Shown here one piece after another: positions 16,403 to 24,457 of a DNA stretch of 34,740 nt. Numbering within the stretch: the first letter of the stretch is position 1; each line of letters starts with the position of its first letter. Made by a program: the position numbers and the translations under genes. The stretch is from Sporosarcina koreensis (GTDB lineage Bacteria > Bacillota > Bacilli > Bacillales_A > Planococcaceae), in NCBI RefSeq assembly GCF_001531445.1, contig NZ_LQYA01000053.1, forward strand, positions 101,847 to 136,586, read 5' to 3'. Under the pieces are notes generated by a model. It worked only from the letters and a program-made list of their open reading frames with translations, had not been told where the DNA came from and did no database searches.

Positions 16403-16882
16403 ATGACGAAACTGGAAAATGCGATTCAGGACTTTTATGCAGATGATTTTGCCTGGTGCTTCGGATGCGGCCGGCTCAATGAGGATGGGTATCATTTCCG
16501 AACTGGATGGGATGGGGAAAAAACAGTTACATATTATGAACCTTCGGAGAAGCATATGGCGATTCCGGGATTTGTGTACGGAGGGTTGATTGCTTCATTC
16601 GTTGATTGTCACGGAACGGGGTCGTGCGCGCTTGCCTTGTATCGGAAGAATGGGCATGAACCCGGAGACGATGCGGAAGTGCCTCGCTTTGTCACCGCTT
16701 CGTTGAACGTGAATTATTTAAAGCCGACTCCGCAAGGGAAAGTGCTGAAAGCGGTCGGAACAGTTGAAGAGATTCATCCGAAGAAATGGAAAGTGGATGT
16801 GGAAGTTTTTGCTGGAGAAGATCTATGTGCTACCGGTGAACTTGTTGGGGTTGTCATGCCAAAGACATTTATCACAAAGTAA
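16403..16882 (+). CDS. PaaI-type hotdog-fold thioesterase
   Basis: A probable acyl-CoA thioesterase of 159 aa. The hotdog domain shows PGFVYGGLIASFVDCHGTGS, where the family's HGG...D active-site motif reads YGG...D (His replaced by Tyr), followed by TASLNVNYLKPTP and VEVFAGEDLCATGELVGVV. The N terminus carries CFGCGRLNEDGYHFR, a cysteine pair seen in some members (CFGCG). The start ATG 16403 has a clear GGAGG. It has its own extended -10 promoter. No fatty-acid or aromatic degradation genes are nearby, so the substrate is unknown. Confidence 0.87.
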   Translation: MTKLENAIQDFYADDFAWCFGCGRLNEDGYHFRTGWDGEKTVTYYEPSEKHMAIPGFVYGGLIASFVDCHGTGSCALALYRKNGHEPGDDAEVPRFVTASLNVNYLKPTPQGKVLKAVGTVEEIHPKKWKVDVEVFAGEDLCATGELVGVVMPKTFITK

Positions 16883-16951
16883 AATGAGCCTGTGAAAGTT
16901 TGACGGTGGAAATGGATGAAAGATTGAATGTAAGAGCGGAGGCAAATGGAA

Positions 16952-17218
16952 ATGGCATACTTAACAGGAATAATAATTGTTGGGATTGTGATGTGTGTTC
17001 CAATCACTGCGATTATTACGGATTACAAGCGTAAAACGATGAGGTTCAAGGCGGATATCGTTCGTGAAGAGATCGAATTGGAAAAACTGAAACAACAGAA
17101 CTTCATAATCGAAACAGAAAAGATGAAGCTGGAGTTGGAGCAAATGAAGCTCGATTATACATCAGGCAAAAATGATTTACTAAAAATCGACGAAAGAGTG
17201 GATAAGAATGTCCGATAA
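16952..17218 (+). CDS. Small membrane-anchored coiled-coil protein
   Basis: An 88-aa protein: one N-terminal transmembrane helix (LTGIIIVGIVMCVPITAII), then a strongly charged helix that is probably a coiled coil (EEIELEKLKQQ, TEKMKLELEQMKL) and a short acidic tail. This architecture resembles phage-shock or FtsB-like small proteins, but no family was recognised. ATG 16952 was preferred because GGAGG lies 9 nt upstream; the ATG at 16946 is only 3 nt from it. The 3' end overlaps the DUF1992 gene by 11 bases, so the two are co-translated, followed directly by nagZ. Confidence 0.72.
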   Translation: MAYLTGIIIVGIVMCVPITAIITDYKRKTMRFKADIVREEIELEKLKQQNFIIETEKMKLELEQMKLDYTSGKNDLLKIDERVDKNVR

Positions 17219-17594
17219 TTCGAAGCCTCCATACAATGACCTGATCGGCGATATGTTGAAAAAGCGTGAGAATGAAGACGGCATGGAGAAATTGAAGGGC
17301 TTCGGAAAACCATTGCCGAAAGAATATTTTTCTGGTGATACATTTCAGCATTTTCAGCGGATTGCAAAAGACGCGGGCTATAAACCGCATTGGTTGAAAT
17401 TGCAGCACGAAATCAGCGGAATGATCCACGAAATCGCAACGTTGGCATCGAGCGGTGAACAGGGTGATCTGCAAAAGCGTGTGGAAGCAGTGAATGAGAA
17501 AATTGCAGAGCATAATAAACATTGTCCACCACCGATGTTGAAGGGCCGTATTTCACTTGATTCCCTTGAGAGGGCAAAAGAAGTTTGGGGCTAG
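17208..17594 (+). CDS. DUF1992 (DnaJ-homologue subfamily C28-type) protein
   Basis: A soluble protein of 128 aa. It has the DUF1992 signature: an N-terminal helix, then GMEKLKGFGKPLPKE (the G-x-G-K-P-L motif) and a long helical C-terminal part with DAGYKPHWLKLQHEI and EKIAEHNKHCPPPM. This domain occurs in DnaJ homologue C28 and related proteins, but the bacterial form has no J domain and its function is unknown. It overlaps the coiled-coil gene upstream by 11 bases and nagZ downstream by 10 bases, so the three form a tightly packed operon. The ribosome site (GAGTGG) is weak, in line with translational coupling. Confidence 0.85.
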   Translation: MSDNSKPPYNDLIGDMLKKRENEDGMEKLKGFGKPLPKEYFSGDTFQHFQRIAKDAGYKPHWLKLQHEISGMIHEIATLASSGEQGDLQKRVEAVNEKIAEHNKHCPPPMLKGRISLDSLERAKEVWG

Positions 17595-18835
17595 CCTTCA
17601 AGCGTTGGGCGAAACGTAACGTAGGTTGGTTTATCATCTGCACATTCTTCATCATGGGTGGATGCAATCCGTCAGTACAGGAAATCGGAAAGGAATCCCC
17701 TTCTTTCAGTGAGAGGCATCAAGTGGTAGAATCATCGGAAATTACGTTCTCCAAGGTGGATGAGTTGATGGAAGGTATGACATTGGAAGAAAAGATCGGC
17801 CAATTGCTTATCGTTGGGATGGAGGGAAAGACGTACGGTGATGAATTGGATCATCTTATTCGCCTGTATCATGTAGGGGGCATCATTTTATTGGGGAAGA
17901 ATGTTTCCTACCCTGCGGGGATTGTGAAATTATTGAATGAAAGCAAGAAAGCTAATGCCGGTTATAAAATCCCTCTTTTTGTCTCGGTTGATGAAGAAGG
18001 GGGGCGAGTGTCCCGCCTGCCTTCCAGCATGAAAAAATTGCCCGCTGCTGAATACATTGGACGGATCGGTGATAAAACGCTTGCTTATGAAACCGGTGCG
18101 TATCTCGCGGACCTGTTGCACGCTTTCGGCTATAACATGAACTATGCGCCTGTCTTGGATGTGCATAGCAATCCGAAAAACCCTGTCATCGGAGACCGGG
18201 CATTCTCGGCAGATTCTGAAGAAGTCGCAGCTTTGGGGATGGAAGTTATGCGGGGGATGTCTGATAACGGAATCATCTCGGTCGTCAAACATTTTCCGGG
18301 GCACGGGGACACCCATGTAGATTCCCATAAGTCGCTCCCGGTCATTGAAAAGTCGGTCGAGGAGCTGCATGAAACCGAGCTGATCCCTTTTCAACGGGCG
18401 ATTGAAGAAAAGGCTGATGTGATCATGGTGGCGCATATCATGTTCCCGGAACTCGATGATAAGTACCCATCTTCTTTATCGAAGAAGATCATTACGGGTC
18501 TGTTGCGCGAGGAAATGGATTTTGAAGGTGTCGTCATTACAGACGACTTGACGATGGGAGCAATCGTCAATGATTATACAGTGCCGGATGCCGCTATCCA
18601 GTCCTTCATCGCAGGCAGTGATTTGCTGTTGATCGCCGGTGATTATGAAAATCAGGTCGGTACATTCGAGGCATTGAAATCTGCGGTACAGGCAGGGACT
18701 ATTTCTGAAGAACGAATCGATGAAAGTGTCAGGCGGATTTTAGAGCTGAAGGAACGTTACAACCTGAAAGATGTCCAAATTGAAGAACTTGATTTGGATT
18801 CTATCGAACGCAAATTCAATGAATTAATCGAATGA
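17585..18835 (+). CDS. nagZ: Glycoside hydrolase family 3 beta-N-acetylglucosaminidase lipoprotein (NagZ)
   Basis: An exo-beta-N-acetylglucosaminidase acting on cell-wall muropeptide sugars outside the membrane, 416 aa. A signal peptide ends at the lipobox IMGGC27. The GH3 TIM barrel follows: VSVDEEGGRVSRL, KHFPGHGDTHVDSH (the His/Asp dyad of NagZ, His241 region) and the nucleophile Asp in VITDDLTMGA (about D320). Compared with Bacillus NagZ (YbbD, about 640 aa) it is short and lacks the C-terminal second domain, so it resembles single-domain NagZ forms. The TTG start at 17585 overlaps DUF1992 by 10 bases and has GAGGG 10 nt upstream. The usual neighbours of ybbD (amiE, murQ and others) are absent. 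Confidence 0.93.
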   Translation: MGLAFKRWAKRNVGWFIICTFFIMGGCNPSVQEIGKESPSFSERHQVVESSEITFSKVDELMEGMTLEEKIGQLLIVGMEGKTYGDELDHLIRLYHVGGIILLGKNVSYPAGIVKLLNESKKANAGYKIPLFVSVDEEGGRVSRLPSSMKKLPAAEYIGRIGDKTLAYETGAYLADLLHAFGYNMNYAPVLDVHSNPKNPVIGDRAFSADSEEVAALGMEVMRGMSDNGIISVVKHFPGHGDTHVDSHKSLPVIEKSVEELHETELIPFQRAIEEKADVIMVAHIMFPELDDKYPSSLSKKIITGLLREEMDFEGVVITDDLTMGAIVNDYTVPDAAIQSFIAGSDLLLIAGDYENQVGTFEALKSAVQAGTISEERIDESVRRILELKERYNLKDVQIEELDLDSIERKFNELIE

Positions 18836-18899
18836 AAGTGAAACTTCCTCCTACGTTATCCGTATAACATACTACAGTAGAAAACAAGGAGGTCACGAT

Positions 18900-19205
18900 A
18901 TGGAAAATACAGGTTTGAAAGTGCTTGTTCATGCTAGCGCATTTTTTGCACCATTCCTTGTTCCGTTCATCATCTTTTTAGTTGTGGATGATCCAGAAGT
19001 GAAAAGGTTGTCCATCCAGGCACTATTGTTCCAATTAATGATGGGCGCATTGATTATCATATCGGTGATTTTGATACTTTTCTTGATCGGCATTCCGATG
19101 ATCATCGTTTTCGGTTTGATGACAATCATCGTTCCGATCTTAGGGATTGTGAAATCGCTGCAAGGTGAAACATATAATTATCCGATTGTCGGCAGATGGT
19201 TCTGA
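18900..19205 (+). CDS. DUF4870-family small membrane protein
   Basis: A membrane protein of 101 aa matching the DUF4870 (Tic20-like) pattern: short N terminus, TM1 with FFAPFLVPFIIFLVV, the conserved RLSIQALLFQ between helices 1 and 2, TM2/TM3 with an ILFLIGIPMIIVF stretch, and the end GETYNYPIVGRWF. The YPIVGRWF end is typical of the family. The function is unknown. A near-perfect AAGGAGGTCACGAT precedes ATG 18900. It follows nagZ after 64 bases with its own terminator downstream, and may be a separate unit. Confidence 0.88.
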   Translation: MENTGLKVLVHASAFFAPFLVPFIIFLVVDDPEVKRLSIQALLFQLMMGALIIISVILILFLIGIPMIIVFGLMTIIVPILGIVKSLQGETYNYPIVGRWF

Positions 19206-19210
19206 TCGTT

Positions 19211-19245
19211 CCCCCTTTACGCGAAAGCGTTCTGGGGGCTTTTTT
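19211..19245 (+). terminator. Intrinsic terminator of the DUF4870 gene
   Basis: CCCCC-TTT-ACGC pairs with GCGT-TCT-GGGGG (19211-19238) around a GAAA tetraloop with a small internal loop, followed by a T tract. Confidence 0.82.
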
Positions 19246-19276
19246 ATTGTTCATTTTCATTCATGTTACGCATGCG

Positions 19277-19314
19277 AGTTGTATATGTTGGTAGTAGCAA
19301 GATTACGTACAACT
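19277..19314. promoter_or_regulatory. AGTTGTA inverted repeat upstream of the symporter gene
   Basis: AGTTGTA (19277-19283) and its exact complement TACAACT (19308-19314) flank 24 bases, just before the symporter start. The right half belongs to a 22-nt stretch that reappears, in the other orientation, at 24449-24470 before the BCCT gene (17 of 22 identical, with AGTTGTACGT shared). It may be a regulator site; this is a weak, position-based guess. Confidence 0.3.
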
Positions 19315-19332
19315 TAAAGAAAGGGGAGAAGC

Positions 19333-20544
19333 ATGAAAATCAAATTCAACTTGGTAACGCAAATTTTTATCGCATTCGTGTTAGCTATTATTTTAGGCGG
19401 TTTGTTCGGAAGTTCCATTGATTTTCTGAAGCCATTTGGGGATTTATTTTTACGATTAATTAAATTCATCATTGCTCCGCTCATTTTATCCACCTTGGTC
19501 GTCGGTGTTGCAGGTACATCCGATCCGAAGCAGCTCGGGAGGATGGGAATGAAGACGGTCGCCTATTATTTGGCGACAACTGGACTTGCTATCGTCATAG
19601 GGCTTGCCGTCGCATTCCTTATATCACCGGGGAAAGGCTTATCCATTTCCTCCGACGGATTGGTAGCTCCGGAATCCGCGACGCAGGAACCGCAAAGTGC
19701 GATTACGACAATATTAAATATTGTACCTGAGAATCCATTCAGTGCCTTGGCGTCCGGCAGCATATTGCAAATCATCTTCTTTGCATTGTTCATCGGCCTT
19801 GCCATTACATTAGTCGGAGAAAAAGCGCGTCCGGTCTATTCGTTTTTTGAAGGCTTCGCCGAAGTGATGTACAAAATAACAGGGATTGTCATGAAAGTGG
19901 CGCCGATAGGCATTTTAGGCTTACTTGCCCCCGTTGTCGGGCAATACGGGCTATCCGTCCTGTTGCCACTCGTCAAAGTGATTTTGGCAGTATACATCGC
20001 CTGTATCCTTCACGCTGTCATCGTTTATTCGACGGCGGTGAAGACATTTGCAGGAATGAATCCGAAGAGGTTTTTCAAAGGGATTTCGCCTGCAGCGCTT
20101 GTTGCCTTCAGTACTTGCAGTAGCTCGGGGACGCTTCCCGTGACGATTAAAAATACGAATGAAAACCTAGGGGTGCCGAATAGGATATCGAGCTTCGTCC
20201 TGCCGCTCGGTGCTACTGTCAACATGGATGGCACTGCTATTTATCAAGGCGTTGCCGTCATTTTTATCGCCCAATTCTACAATTTGGAGTTATCGTTCCT
20301 TCAGCTGTTGACAGTTGTCCTCATTACCATTTTGGCATCAATCGGTACAGCTGGCGTTCCTGGGGCCGGAATGATTATGCTTGCGATGGTATTGACATCG
20401 GTGAATATGCCGCTTGAAGGGATTGCATTGATTGCCGGCATTGACAGGGTGCTTGATATGATGAGGACGTCAGTGAACGTCGTTGGAGATGCTTCTGCAG
20501 CAGTCGTCGTCGCAGGCACGGAGAAGGCATTAGACAGTGAATGA
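19333..20544 (+). CDS. Dicarboxylate/glutamate:cation symporter (DAACS family)
   Basis: A secondary transporter of 403 aa for C4-dicarboxylates or acidic amino acids coupled to Na+ or H+. The family's re-entrant loop and binding motifs are present: serine-rich FSTCSSSGTLPV (HP1 tip), NMDGTAIYQGVAV (TM7), the HP2 loop GTAGVPGAGMIML, and the substrate-binding TM8 GIDRVLDMMRTSVNVVGDA, with the D and R that bind the carboxylates. About eight TM helices. AAGGGGAG precedes ATG 19333. It is flanked by terminators, so it is probably monocistronic. Closest functional names are GltP, GltT or DctP, but the substrate cannot be decided from the sequence. Confidence 0.93.
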   Translation: MKIKFNLVTQIFIAFVLAIILGGLFGSSIDFLKPFGDLFLRLIKFIIAPLILSTLVVGVAGTSDPKQLGRMGMKTVAYYLATTGLAIVIGLAVAFLISPGKGLSISSDGLVAPESATQEPQSAITTILNIVPENPFSALASGSILQIIFFALFIGLAITLVGEKARPVYSFFEGFAEVMYKITGIVMKVAPIGILGLLAPVVGQYGLSVLLPLVKVILAVYIACILHAVIVYSTAVKTFAGMNPKRFFKGISPAALVAFSTCSSSGTLPVTIKNTNENLGVPNRISSFVLPLGATVNMDGTAIYQGVAVIFIAQFYNLELSFLQLLTVVLITILASIGTAGVPGAGMIMLAMVLTSVNMPLEGIALIAGIDRVLDMMRTSVNVVGDASAAVVVAGTEKALDSE

Positions 20545-20552
20545 CAAGTAAA

Positions 20553-20584
20553 AGACCGGAATCCTCGGATTCCGGTCTCTTTTT
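20553..20584 (+). terminator. Intrinsic terminator, bidirectional, between symporter and ykuS
   Basis: AGACCGGAATCC (20553-20564) and GGATTCCGGTCT (20567-20578) form a perfect 12-bp inverted repeat, followed by CTTTTT on the plus strand and TTTT on the minus strand. Confidence 0.9.
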
Positions 20585-20816
20585 ACCGTTGCAAACGCTT
20601 ATCAACTTCATCCACGACATCTTGAACTGACATTCCATGGATACCGACGACAGGGAAATCGAATTGATCGACATTCACATCGCTGATCGCCCGCACGACA
20701 CCGATATCATAGCCGTTCAAGTTCTCATCACTTTCAAACATTTTCACTTCGTGCCCCTTTTCCTCCAATGCCAATTTTACATCGTCGAAAGGGTTCTCGA
20801 CGGCAACCTTTGCCAT
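20583..20816 (-). CDS. ykuS: YkuS / UPF0180 family protein
   Basis: A small soluble protein of 77 aa, UPF0180 (YkuS) family, function unknown. The family pattern is clear: MAKVAVE opening, FDDVKLALEEKGHEV, a second beta-alpha segment with GYDIGVVRAISD, and the end VQDVVDEVDKRL. It resembles a compact alpha/beta domain of the PTS IIB type. ATG 20816 is chosen because GGAGGTGAT precedes it by 4-5 nt; the frame upstream from 20831 overlaps that site. A possible sigma-B promoter lies upstream. It is convergent with the symporter gene, and its stop codon sits inside the shared terminator region. Confidence 0.88.
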   Translation of the reverse strand: MAKVAVENPFDDVKLALEEKGHEVKMFESDENLNGYDIGVVRAISDVNVDQFDFPVVGIHGMSVQDVVDEVDKRLQR

Positions 20817-20856
20817 ATGGATCACCTCCAATTTCTAAAGTGCTTCCAGTCTCTAT

Positions 20857-20881
20857 TTTCCCGGAAATGTTTCTAATAAAC
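20857..20881 (-). promoter_or_regulatory. Possible sigma-B-type promoter before ykuS
   Basis: On the minus strand, GTTTAT (20881-20876), 13 nt, GGGAAA (20862-20857). The -35 has five of six sigma-B bases and the -10 four of six, with correct spacing. It is weaker than the one at 3389-3413. Confidence 0.35.
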
Positions 20882-20920
20882 ACATGAAATTTGAAAGCGA
20901 TATTTCGTCAAAGGCTCATT

Positions 20921-21304
20921 TCACTCTCGCGTTGCTTCGTTCACTTCGCCATTTTCGTTCTTCAGTTTTCTAAAACCTGTGAAAGCATCGATGATAGTGG
21001 TAACAATCGAAGCAAGTCCGACAACCATGACAATCAGATGGACCTGCGGAATAATATCATCAGGCGACCTTTGGAACACTTCCGCCAACACATCGGCAAG
21101 ATGAGGCAAGATGAGCGACGGATTGAGAAGAATGACGATGATGAGAATTGTCCAAGCGACATTAATGAGGAGATTGCCATAAGCCAGCCTCGTTGTCCAT
21201 TTAGGGGAAAATGATTTGTAAGAGGCCAGGACGATTTCCATAGTGAGCAACAGGAGGGTTGCCGGAAACAAAGCCATCACTGATACATTGCCAAAGGCTG
21301 CCAT
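20921..21304 (-). CDS. Small integral membrane protein, possibly a truncated larger protein
   Basis: A membrane protein of about 127 aa with three likely transmembrane helices: MALFPATLLLLTMEIVLA, NLLINVAWTILIIVILL and LIVMVVGLASIVTTII. The last part is basic and polar (FRKLKNENGEVNEATRE). It resembles the C-terminal membrane part of larger Bacillales proteins that begin with an HAAS-type N-terminal domain, and that N-terminal part is missing here. The frame is open to 21379 and for eight more codons before a stop, but no ribosome site precedes the upstream ATG. AAAGGA lies 11 nt before ATG 21304, a weak site. It may be a real short gene or a 5'-truncated remnant. Confidence 0.55.
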   Translation of the reverse strand: MAAFGNVSVMALFPATLLLLTMEIVLASYKSFSPKWTTRLAYGNLLINVAWTILIIVILLNPSLILPHLADVLAEVFQRSPDDIIPQVHLIVMVVGLASIVTTIIDAFTGFRKLKNENGEVNEATRE

Positions 21305-21476
21305 TTCAATTTCAATCCTTTCAAATGCTAGTCCTATGCAATCTACCCCGAAAACCGACAATTTAACGGCCGTCCACATGGAAAATGTGTTTTTACGGCA
21401 TTCTTAACATTCACTCTTCGAATTGCTGTATACTGGACATATTGTTCAAAATTATTGATAAAGCGTGGGGATTTCG

Positions 21477-22697
21477 TTGACTTCCAGTAATCATACACAG
21501 AATCCATCCAATCCGGTATATCCGATCATGTTTGCCATCGGGGCCTGTCATTTGCTGAATGATACACTTCAGGCGGTCATACCGGCAATGTTTCCAGTGT
21601 TGGAAAAAGAAAGAGGATTAAGCTTTACGCAGCTTGGATACATCTTTTTTGCGTTGAATATGGTCGCGTCCGTCCTACAGCCCGTCGTCGGTTATTTCAG
21701 TGACAGGAAGCCGATGCCATTTGCACTTCCGATCGGCATGACCTTCTCGCTTATCGGAATGGCGGGTTTGGCAATCGCGCCAAGCTATTGGCTTATTCTC
21801 GTGTCGGTCATTATACTTGGTCTTGGTTCCGCGGTATTCCATCCGGAGGGCTCGCGCGTGTCTTTCTTGGCAGCGGGGAATAAAAGAGGGCTTTCCCAAT
21901 CGATTTTCCAAGTCGGCGGGAACTCGGGACAAGCATTGGCACCGCTGATCAGCGCATTCGTCTTAGTGCCGCTCGGTCAAAAGGGGGCAGCCGTTTTCAT
22001 TGTAGTGGCAGCTCTTGGGATTTTCATATTGTCCAAAATTTCGGCATGGTATAAACGCCAGTTGGAGTCAGATAAAAAGAACAATCGTAAAAAACTGTTG
22101 CTTTCTTCACTAGGCGATTTAACCAAAAAACAAATTGGGATTGCACTCACTTTATTGCTGGTCATCATTTTTGCCCGTTCCTTCTATGTCACGAATGTGA
22201 CTAGCTTCTATATCTTTTACTTGATGGATGGCTATGGGTTAAAGATTGAGCAAGGCCAGATATACATATTCCTTTTCATGGCACTTGGTGCTGCAGGGAC
22301 GTTTTTCGGAGGACCATGGGCCGACCGGATTGGAAGGAAGAATGTCATCGTGTTATCGTTGTTAGTTCCATTGCCGCTCTGCCTTTTGCTGCCGCATGTT
22401 CCACTATGGGCAGTAGGGGTGTTGCTAGTGGCAATTGGATTTTTCATCATGCTCAGCTTCACTGTTACTGTCATATATGCACAGGAGCTTGTACCGACCA
22501 AAATTGGAACAATGGCTGGTTTGACAGTCGGCTTGGCGTTCGGGATGGGAGCGATAGGGGCGGTTGTTATAGGGAATTTTATGGATACGATCGGGATCTT
22601 TCCGACGATGGTCATCGCCTCCTTCTTGCCGTTCATCGGTCTTGTAGGACTGGCTTTGCCCAAGGATCAGAAAATCACTTCACCAACCACGAATTGA
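21477..22697 (+). CDS. fsr: MFS exporter, fosmidomycin-resistance (Fsr) type
   Basis: A 12-TM major facilitator exporter of about 406 aa. The opening (PIMFAIGACHLLNDTLQAVIPAMFPVLEKE, quoted as CHLLNDTLQAVIPA), the motif VVGYFSDRKP after TM2, GSAVFHPEGSRVSF and QVGGNSGQALAP are characteristic of Fsr-type transporters, as is the LVPTKIGTMAGL segment near TM11. Known Fsr proteins export fosmidomycin, but the natural substrate is unclear. The TTG at 21477 is preferred over GTG 21465 because GTGGGGAT lies 6 nt before it; the GTG overlaps that site. Transcribed alone, with a terminator downstream. Confidence 0.9.
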   Translation: MTSSNHTQNPSNPVYPIMFAIGACHLLNDTLQAVIPAMFPVLEKERGLSFTQLGYIFFALNMVASVLQPVVGYFSDRKPMPFALPIGMTFSLIGMAGLAIAPSYWLILVSVIILGLGSAVFHPEGSRVSFLAAGNKRGLSQSIFQVGGNSGQALAPLISAFVLVPLGQKGAAVFIVVAALGIFILSKISAWYKRQLESDKKNNRKKLLLSSLGDLTKKQIGIALTLLLVIIFARSFYVTNVTSFYIFYLMDGYGLKIEQGQIYIFLFMALGAAGTFFGGPWADRIGRKNVIVLSLLVPLPLCLLLPHVPLWAVGVLLVAIGFFIMLSFTVTVIYAQELVPTKIGTMAGLTVGLAFGMGAIGAVVIGNFMDTIGIFPTMVIASFLPFIGLVGLALPKDQKITSPTTN

Positions 22698-22745
22698 TGA
22701 AATACTCGCTTTCGGAGAGGAATTAATTGAATAGGTGCTAAAGTG

Positions 22746-22777
22746 AAAGGCTGTCATTCAGTTGGCGGCCTTTTTTT
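22746..22777 (+). terminator. Intrinsic terminator of the Fsr-type gene
   Basis: AAAGGCTG (22746-22753) pairs with CGGCCTTT (one G-U) and is followed by a run of seven T from 22771. Confidence 0.75.
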
Positions 22778-22783
22778 GATGTC

Positions 22784-22812
22784 TTTACATGTAATTTGAA
22801 TAGGCGTATACT
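22784..22812 (+). promoter_or_regulatory. Sigma-A promoter of the marR-MFS operon
   Basis: TTTACA (22784-22789), 17 nt, TATACT (22807-22812), each with five of six consensus bases, 36 bases before the start codon at 22849. Confidence 0.75.
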
Positions 22813-22815
22813 TTA

Positions 22816-22831
22816 TTAGTTACCTAAGTAA
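22816..22831 (+). promoter_or_regulatory. MarR-type operator (overlapping inverted repeats)
   Basis: TTAGTTACCTAAGTAA contains two overlapping palindromes, TTAG-N4-CTAA (22816-22827) and TTAC-N4-GTAA (22820-22831), placed just after the -10 and before the ribosome site. The site and position are typical of autoregulation by a MarR-family repressor such as the gene that follows. Confidence 0.6.
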
Positions 22832-22848
22832 ACAATGGGGTGTTGAAA

Positions 22849-23256
22849 ATGAATCCATTAATTCACGAACTGTTTCAAAGATCACGCTTGCTGAGTAAGG
22901 AGCTGAATCTGGCATTGAAAGAACATGGCTTGTTTGCTGCTCAATGGACGGTTATTTACTGCATCTATCAAAATGGAGAGATGACCTTGACGCAGATTTG
23001 GAGATACTTGAATGTAGAAGCACCAACGGTCACTAGGACTGTCAATCGGTTGGAGCAGATGGGCTGGCTGGAAACCCGAGAAGGGAAGGACAGGCGTGAA
23101 AAATATGTCATGCTTTCAGCAAATGCGCTTTCGCAGCTAGCAGAAATTCAAAAGACGATCATTCAATTTGAGGAGGAGAGTCTGAAAGGCCTTTCTGAAG
23201 AAGAAGAGGAACTTCTCATGGCCTTACTGAAAAAAATAGACAATAAAGGAGAATGA
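22849..23256 (+). CDS. MarR-family transcriptional regulator
   Basis: A winged-helix dimer of 135 aa. The HTH region is MTLTQIWRYLNVEAPTVTRTV (quoted in parts: TLTQIWRYLNV, PTVTRTVNRLEQMG), followed by the wing GWLETREGKDRREKYVMLS with the conserved D-R-R. The dimerisation helices lie at both ends (LLSKELNLALKE and FEEESLKGLSEEEEELL). ATG 22849 has GGGGTG at 6 nt; the TTG at 22840 touches that site. It is 4 bases upstream of the MFS gene and has a MarR-type operator in its promoter, so it probably represses its own operon. The ligand is unknown. Confidence 0.93.
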   Translation: MNPLIHELFQRSRLLSKELNLALKEHGLFAAQWTVIYCIYQNGEMTLTQIWRYLNVEAPTVTRTVNRLEQMGWLETREGKDRREKYVMLSANALSQLAEIQKTIIQFEEESLKGLSEEEEELLMALLKKIDNKGE

Positions 23257-23260
23257 TTGA

Positions 23261-24424
23261 ATGAATATGAAAGAACCGATTTGGACAAAGCCGTTTATAA
23301 GTCTATTCCTGACGAATTTATCGGTATTTATTGTGTTTTACGGCTTAGTCTCGACTTTGCCGCTCTATGCAAAAGATGCATTGAGCAGAACGGATGAAGA
23401 AGCAGGTTTATTGATGACCATTTTCTTAGTGTCCGCTATCATTGTCCGACCGTTTACCGGCAAGCTGCTGGACATAGTCGGCAAAAGGAAAATGCTGCTG
23501 GTAAGTTTGTTCTTCTATCTCATTTGTACTGTGCTTTATTATTTCATTACGCCGTTTGAAGGGTTGCTTGCATTGCGCTTTTTCCAAGGGATCTGGTTCA
23601 GTATCGTCACGACAGCGGCTGGATCACTGGCCGCGGACATCGTTCCTACAACAAGGCGGGGGGCCGGGCTTGGCTATTACGTCATGTCAACGAACTTGGC
23701 TGTCGTCATCGGGCCGTTCATCGCCCTATTCGTCATTCAATCTTACTCCTATGATGCTTTATTCATCTTGATGAGTGTGTTGATGATTATTGGAGCGCTT
23801 GTGGCACTCCTTATTCCCGAAGTGGAAATTGGACGGAATGAAAATCGGGCGAAGGGTTTTACATGGAATGACCTGTTCGAGAAAAAAGCGATGCCAATTG
23901 CGTTTTTGGCAAGTTTGATCGCATTTTCATATGCCAGTGTCCTTTCCTATTTGTCGATCTATGCGCAAGAGAAAGGCTTATTACCGCTTGCGAGTTTCTT
24001 TTTTGTCGTCTTTGCGGCAGTGATGCTTATAACGCGGCCGTTTACTGGAAGGATTTTTGACGAAAAAGGTCCTGCTTATATTTTGATACCCGGCTTCCTA
24101 TTCTTCTTCTTCGGACTGTTCATTCTATCTTTCATGAATTCTGCTGGACCCTTCCTAGTTGCGGGAGCGTTTGTCGGATTAGGTTATGGGGCGCTCGTTC
24201 CGAGCATGCAGACGCTTGCCATCCAATCGACGACCCATCAAAGAAGCGGATATGCGACAGCGACTTTCTTTACATTATTCGACTCCGGCTTGGCTATCGG
24301 ATCATATGTTTTAGGAATTGTTGCGGTTCAAATGGGATATCGGAATGTATATATGCTATCTGGACTTCTCGTACTTGCAGTGCTTGCGTTATATATATTG
24401 ATTACCCGTAAACGGCGGAGTTGA
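23261..24424 (+). CDS. MFS multidrug-type exporter (YwoG-like)
   Basis: A 12-TM major facilitator protein of 387 aa, probably a drug or metabolite exporter. Motif A-like sequences are seen after TM2 (RPFTGKLLDIVGKRKM) and after TM8 (RPFTGRIFDEKGP). Other features are FFQGIWFSIVTTAAGSLAADIVP and a GLGYGALVPSMQTLAI segment. The layout, with a MarR gene 4 bases upstream and coupled translation (GGAG in the end of the marR gene), resembles the B. subtilis ywoH-ywoG pair. ATG 23261 is 9 nt from GGAG. Transcription ends at a hairpin that overlaps the stop codon. Confidence 0.9.
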   Translation: MNMKEPIWTKPFISLFLTNLSVFIVFYGLVSTLPLYAKDALSRTDEEAGLLMTIFLVSAIIVRPFTGKLLDIVGKRKMLLVSLFFYLICTVLYYFITPFEGLLALRFFQGIWFSIVTTAAGSLAADIVPTTRRGAGLGYYVMSTNLAVVIGPFIALFVIQSYSYDALFILMSVLMIIGALVALLIPEVEIGRNENRAKGFTWNDLFEKKAMPIAFLASLIAFSYASVLSYLSIYAQEKGLLPLASFFFVVFAAVMLITRPFTGRIFDEKGPAYILIPGFLFFFFGLFILSFMNSAGPFLVAGAFVGLGYGALVPSMQTLAIQSTTHQRSGYATATFFTLFDSGLAIGSYVLGIVAVQMGYRNVYMLSGLLVLAVLALYILITRKRRS

Positions 24425-24441
24425 AAGACATCGCCGTTTTT
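24410..24441 (+). terminator. Intrinsic terminator of the marR-MFS operon
   Basis: AAACGGCG (24410-24417, inside the last codons) pairs with CGCCGTTT (24432-24439) and is followed by TTT. Confidence 0.75.
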
Positions 24442-24457
24442 CATTTTTGAGTTGTAC

